Shown in pieces: positions 62,358-64,000 of a stretch of DNA of 64,000 nt. Location of the stretch: the NCBI RefSeq assembly GCF_029457495.1, contig NZ_CP120361.1:2372001-2436000 (forward strand), given 5' to 3'. Numbering within the stretch: position 1 is the first letter of the stretch; every line of letters begins with the position of its first letter. The notes beneath the pieces were generated by a model. The model was given only the letters and a program-made list of their open reading frames with translations. It did no database searches and was not told where the DNA came from. The DNA is from Chelativorans sp. AA-79 (GTDB lineage Bacteria > Pseudomonadota > Alphaproteobacteria > Rhizobiales > Rhizobiaceae). Both the position numbers and the translations under genes were made by a program.

Positions 62358-63184
62358 TGAGCGACTTGCCCGATCTAAAGACAGCCATACTTGAGCGCAT
62401 CCGTGCGGACGCGCCGCGCAAGGTATGGACGCCCAGCGATTTCGTCGATCTCGCCTCGCGAGACGCCGTCGATAAGGCGTTGCAGCGGCTGACGAAGGCC
62501 GAAACTCTCAGGCGGATCGATCGTGGACTCTACGATCAGCCTGGCTTCAACAAGCTCACCCAAAAACCCAATCCGCCTGATCCGCGCTCAGTCATCGACG
62601 CCGTCGGGCGACGTGACCAAACCCGGATGCTTGTCGACGGCATGACCGCGGCGAACGATCTGGGCCTAACTGACGCCGTCCCGGCCAAGATCGTGGTGCA
62701 CACCGACGCTCGGCGCCGCGCAATTAAGCTCGGCAATGTAACGATCACCTTCCGTCCGACCGCGGCCAGCAGGCTATTCTGGGCCGGACGACCAGCGATG
62801 CGCGTCGTCCAAGCGCTTCACTGGCTGCGCGATCTCCTGGTTCGTGAAGGGGAGAGTGATCAAGTCAGGCGCAAGCTGGTCAAGCTTTTCGAAGATCCAA
62901 CGGTGGGGCCGCCACTCAAAGCGGATCTCACTGCCGGTATGACGGCGCTTCCGACATGGATGTGGGTGTTTCTCAAGCCGCTCGTTGAAACCGACGCTGG
63001 CGTTCATCGTCGGCACGTCGATGATGATCGTGCTGATGCTGATCATGATCGTCATCAGCAACGAACGGCGGACGATGCCGATGATCAGCGTCACGCTGCC
63101 GTCGCCCGGCCCAAGCGAAAGCCGCTCTCTCCGCAGAAGGCACAAACCGCCAAGCGCGGTGCAGCCCGGGCGGTGAAGACATGA
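62357..63184 (+). CDS. AbiEi-type antitoxin (DUF6088)
   Basis: This 275-residue protein has an N-terminal winged helix (LKTAILERIRADAPRKVWTPSDFVDLASRDAVDKALQRL spread over residues 6-45) and the DUF6088/AbiEi C-terminal domain to about 205. It would repress the operon and neutralise the nucleotidyltransferase toxin. An unusual His/Asp-rich tail follows (about 212-250, VHRRHVDDDRADADHDRH) and then a basic end. The stop overlaps the toxin start (ATGA). Confidence 0.85.
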   Translation: MSDLPDLKTAILERIRADAPRKVWTPSDFVDLASRDAVDKALQRLTKAETLRRIDRGLYDQPGFNKLTQKPNPPDPRSVIDAVGRRDQTRMLVDGMTAANDLGLTDAVPAKIVVHTDARRRAIKLGNVTITFRPTAASRLFWAGRPAMRVVQALHWLRDLLVREGESDQVRRKLVKLFEDPTVGPPLKADLTAGMTALPTWMWVFLKPLVETDAGVHRRHVDDDRADADHDRHQQRTADDADDQRHAAVARPKRKPLSPQKAQTAKRGAARAVKT

Positions 63185-64000
63185 ATCCGGCTTTCGACGA
63201 GGTTCTCGCGGCCGGGTCGGACGCGATGTTGAGCGCCTTCGATACGACGGCGCTACGCCTCGGCACGGCGTCCCAGAATATCGAGAAGGACTTCTGGGTG
63301 TGCTGGACGCTGGATGCCTTGTTCAATGGCTTGAAAGAGGGCGGCCCCCGCCTTCTCTTCAAAGGTGGAACCTCCCTGTCCAAAGGGTTTGGTTTGATCA
63401 ACCGCTTCTCCGAAGACATCGATGTCACGGTGTTTCGGGACGACATCGGCGAGCCGGCCACCATCGACGAGCTCGAAGCGCTGAGTGGCAAAAAGCGCCG
63501 GGCGCGCCTCGATGCGATCAAGGACGCTTGCCAAGCCTATATCAACGGCCCGCTGCGTGCCGAGTTGACGGTGATCCTGCAGGAACGGCTCCAGGCTGCC
63601 GGTTTCGGAGCCGACGCGGCACGAGTGGAAGCCGATGACGCTGATCCCGACGGGCAGACGCTGCTGATCTGGTATCCCGCGGCAACGCCGCGATCGGACT
63701 ATGTGCGGGCGGCTATCAAGATCGAGTCGGGCGCGAAATCCGCGCTCGATCCGAACAGCGAAGTGCCGATCAAACCCTATGTCGACGATGATCTGCCGGC
63801 GCTCGACCCGACTGTGCCTGCTGTCCGCACGGTCGATCCGGAGCGTACCTTCTGGGACAAGGTCGTCATCGTCCACGGGTTGCGGCGGTGGTTCGACAAA
63901 CGCGGCGAGCTGCGCGGGGGCGGCCAACGCGTGTCCCGTCACTATTATGACCTGCACCAGCTCGCCGCAGCCCCCGTCGGCGCCGACGCCATCGCTGATC
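63181..64000 (+). CDS. AbiEii/AbiGii-type nucleotidyltransferase toxin (partial, runs off the window)
   Basis: The visible 273 residues show the type IV toxin-antitoxin nucleotidyltransferase: LLFKGGTSLSKGFGLINRFSEDIDVTVF carries the GS-x10-DxD active site, and a C-terminal AbiEii motif appears at about 220 (RTFWDKVVIVHGL). It starts MNPAFDEVLAAG at 63181, coupled to the antitoxin by ATGA. These systems halt growth on phage infection, modifying tRNA or another target. The end is not in the window. Confidence 0.88.
   Translation, partial: MNPAFDEVLAAGSDAMLSAFDTTALRLGTASQNIEKDFWVCWTLDALFNGLKEGGPRLLFKGGTSLSKGFGLINRFSEDIDVTVFRDDIGEPATIDELEALSGKKRRARLDAIKDACQAYINGPLRAELTVILQERLQAAGFGADAARVEADDADPDGQTLLIWYPAATPRSDYVRAAIKIESGAKSALDPNSEVPIKPYVDDDLPALDPTVPAVRTVDPERTFWDKVVIVHGLRRWFDKRGELRGGGQRVSRHYYDLHQLAAAPVGADAIAD

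Noticed and set aside
60951..62360. 469-codon plus-strand frame opposite ArdC
   Set aside because: ArdC and DUF2958 motifs are on the other strand; the frame crosses intergenic DNA.
1..64000. CRISPR arrays, tRNA or rRNA genes, integrase or att sites
   Set aside because: None was recognised on either strand; the ICE ends must lie outside the window.

Overview
The window looks like part of a GC-rich alphaproteobacterial genome, most likely Hyphomicrobiales (Rhizobiales). The evidence is protein style: a FixJ-like LuxR output domain, the rhizobial Tra/Trb conjugation set, and regulators of the ICEMlSym type. It reads as one end of a large integrative conjugative element (ICE) carrying a stress-resistance cargo. 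No integrase, att site, tRNA or CRISPR array was seen, so a plasmid form cannot be excluded.

Region 1 (about 1-18.7 kb) is a stress island: DegP/HtrA, FtsH, an orphan histidine kinase, a Kef-type K+/H+ antiporter, a Crp/Fnr regulator, a GAF-PAS-LuxR regulator, a small unknown protein, three Hsp20 chaperones in tandem, an aldo/keto reductase, a Zn alcohol dehydrogenase, a tandem UspA, a small membrane protein, DnaK with overlapping GrpE (no DnaJ seen), and a triple-BON protein. Five promoters here (hsp20, adh, usp, dnaK, BON) carry the same palindrome, CTGAC-N4-GTCAG or one base off. Its TGA-N6-TCA core is the Crp/Fnr operator layout. Another motif is shared by the promoters of the Crp/Fnr gene and the aldo/keto reductase. 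This suggests a self-contained two-tier regulon: GAF-PAS-LuxR to Crp/Fnr to chaperones. The gene content recalls the enterobacterial transmissible locus of stress tolerance but the control circuit differs.

Region 2 (18.7-31.7 kb) is the mating-pair formation operon, read leftwards: traG, a CopG-type gene, trbB-C-D-E-J-K-L-F-G-I and DUF2274, with a convergent LysR gene. Region 3 (31.9-37.1 kb) is cargo: glutathione transferase, TetR, YciI-like protein, Tat-exported amine oxidase, exported cyclase and DNA-3-methyladenine glycosylase, with two TetR-type operators in front.

Region 4 (37.2-45.3 kb) is DNA processing and transfer control: relaxase RlxS (reading frame interrupted), a candidate oriT with an IncP-like nic sequence, lytic transglycosylase, DUF736, TraF peptidase, DUF2840, a ribbon-helix-helix protein, ParA, three iterons, RepA, an RdfS-like excisionase, and the FseA/QseM/QseC-like cascade. 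The FseA gene keeps a +1 programmed frameshift site (UUU to UUC).

Region 5 (45.7-62 kb) has two lone response-regulator receivers, an IS110 transposase, and ICE backbone genes: a second DUF736, a membrane protein, DUF2493, a Toprim primase, a 1451-residue methylase/helicase, several small genes, a ParB-like protein, and an ArdC antirestriction protein. DUF4326 and DUF2958 genes are broken. Region 6 (62.3-64 kb) is an AbiE-type toxin-antitoxin pair whose toxin runs off the window end. Many genes overlap by ATGA/GTGA, showing translational coupling.
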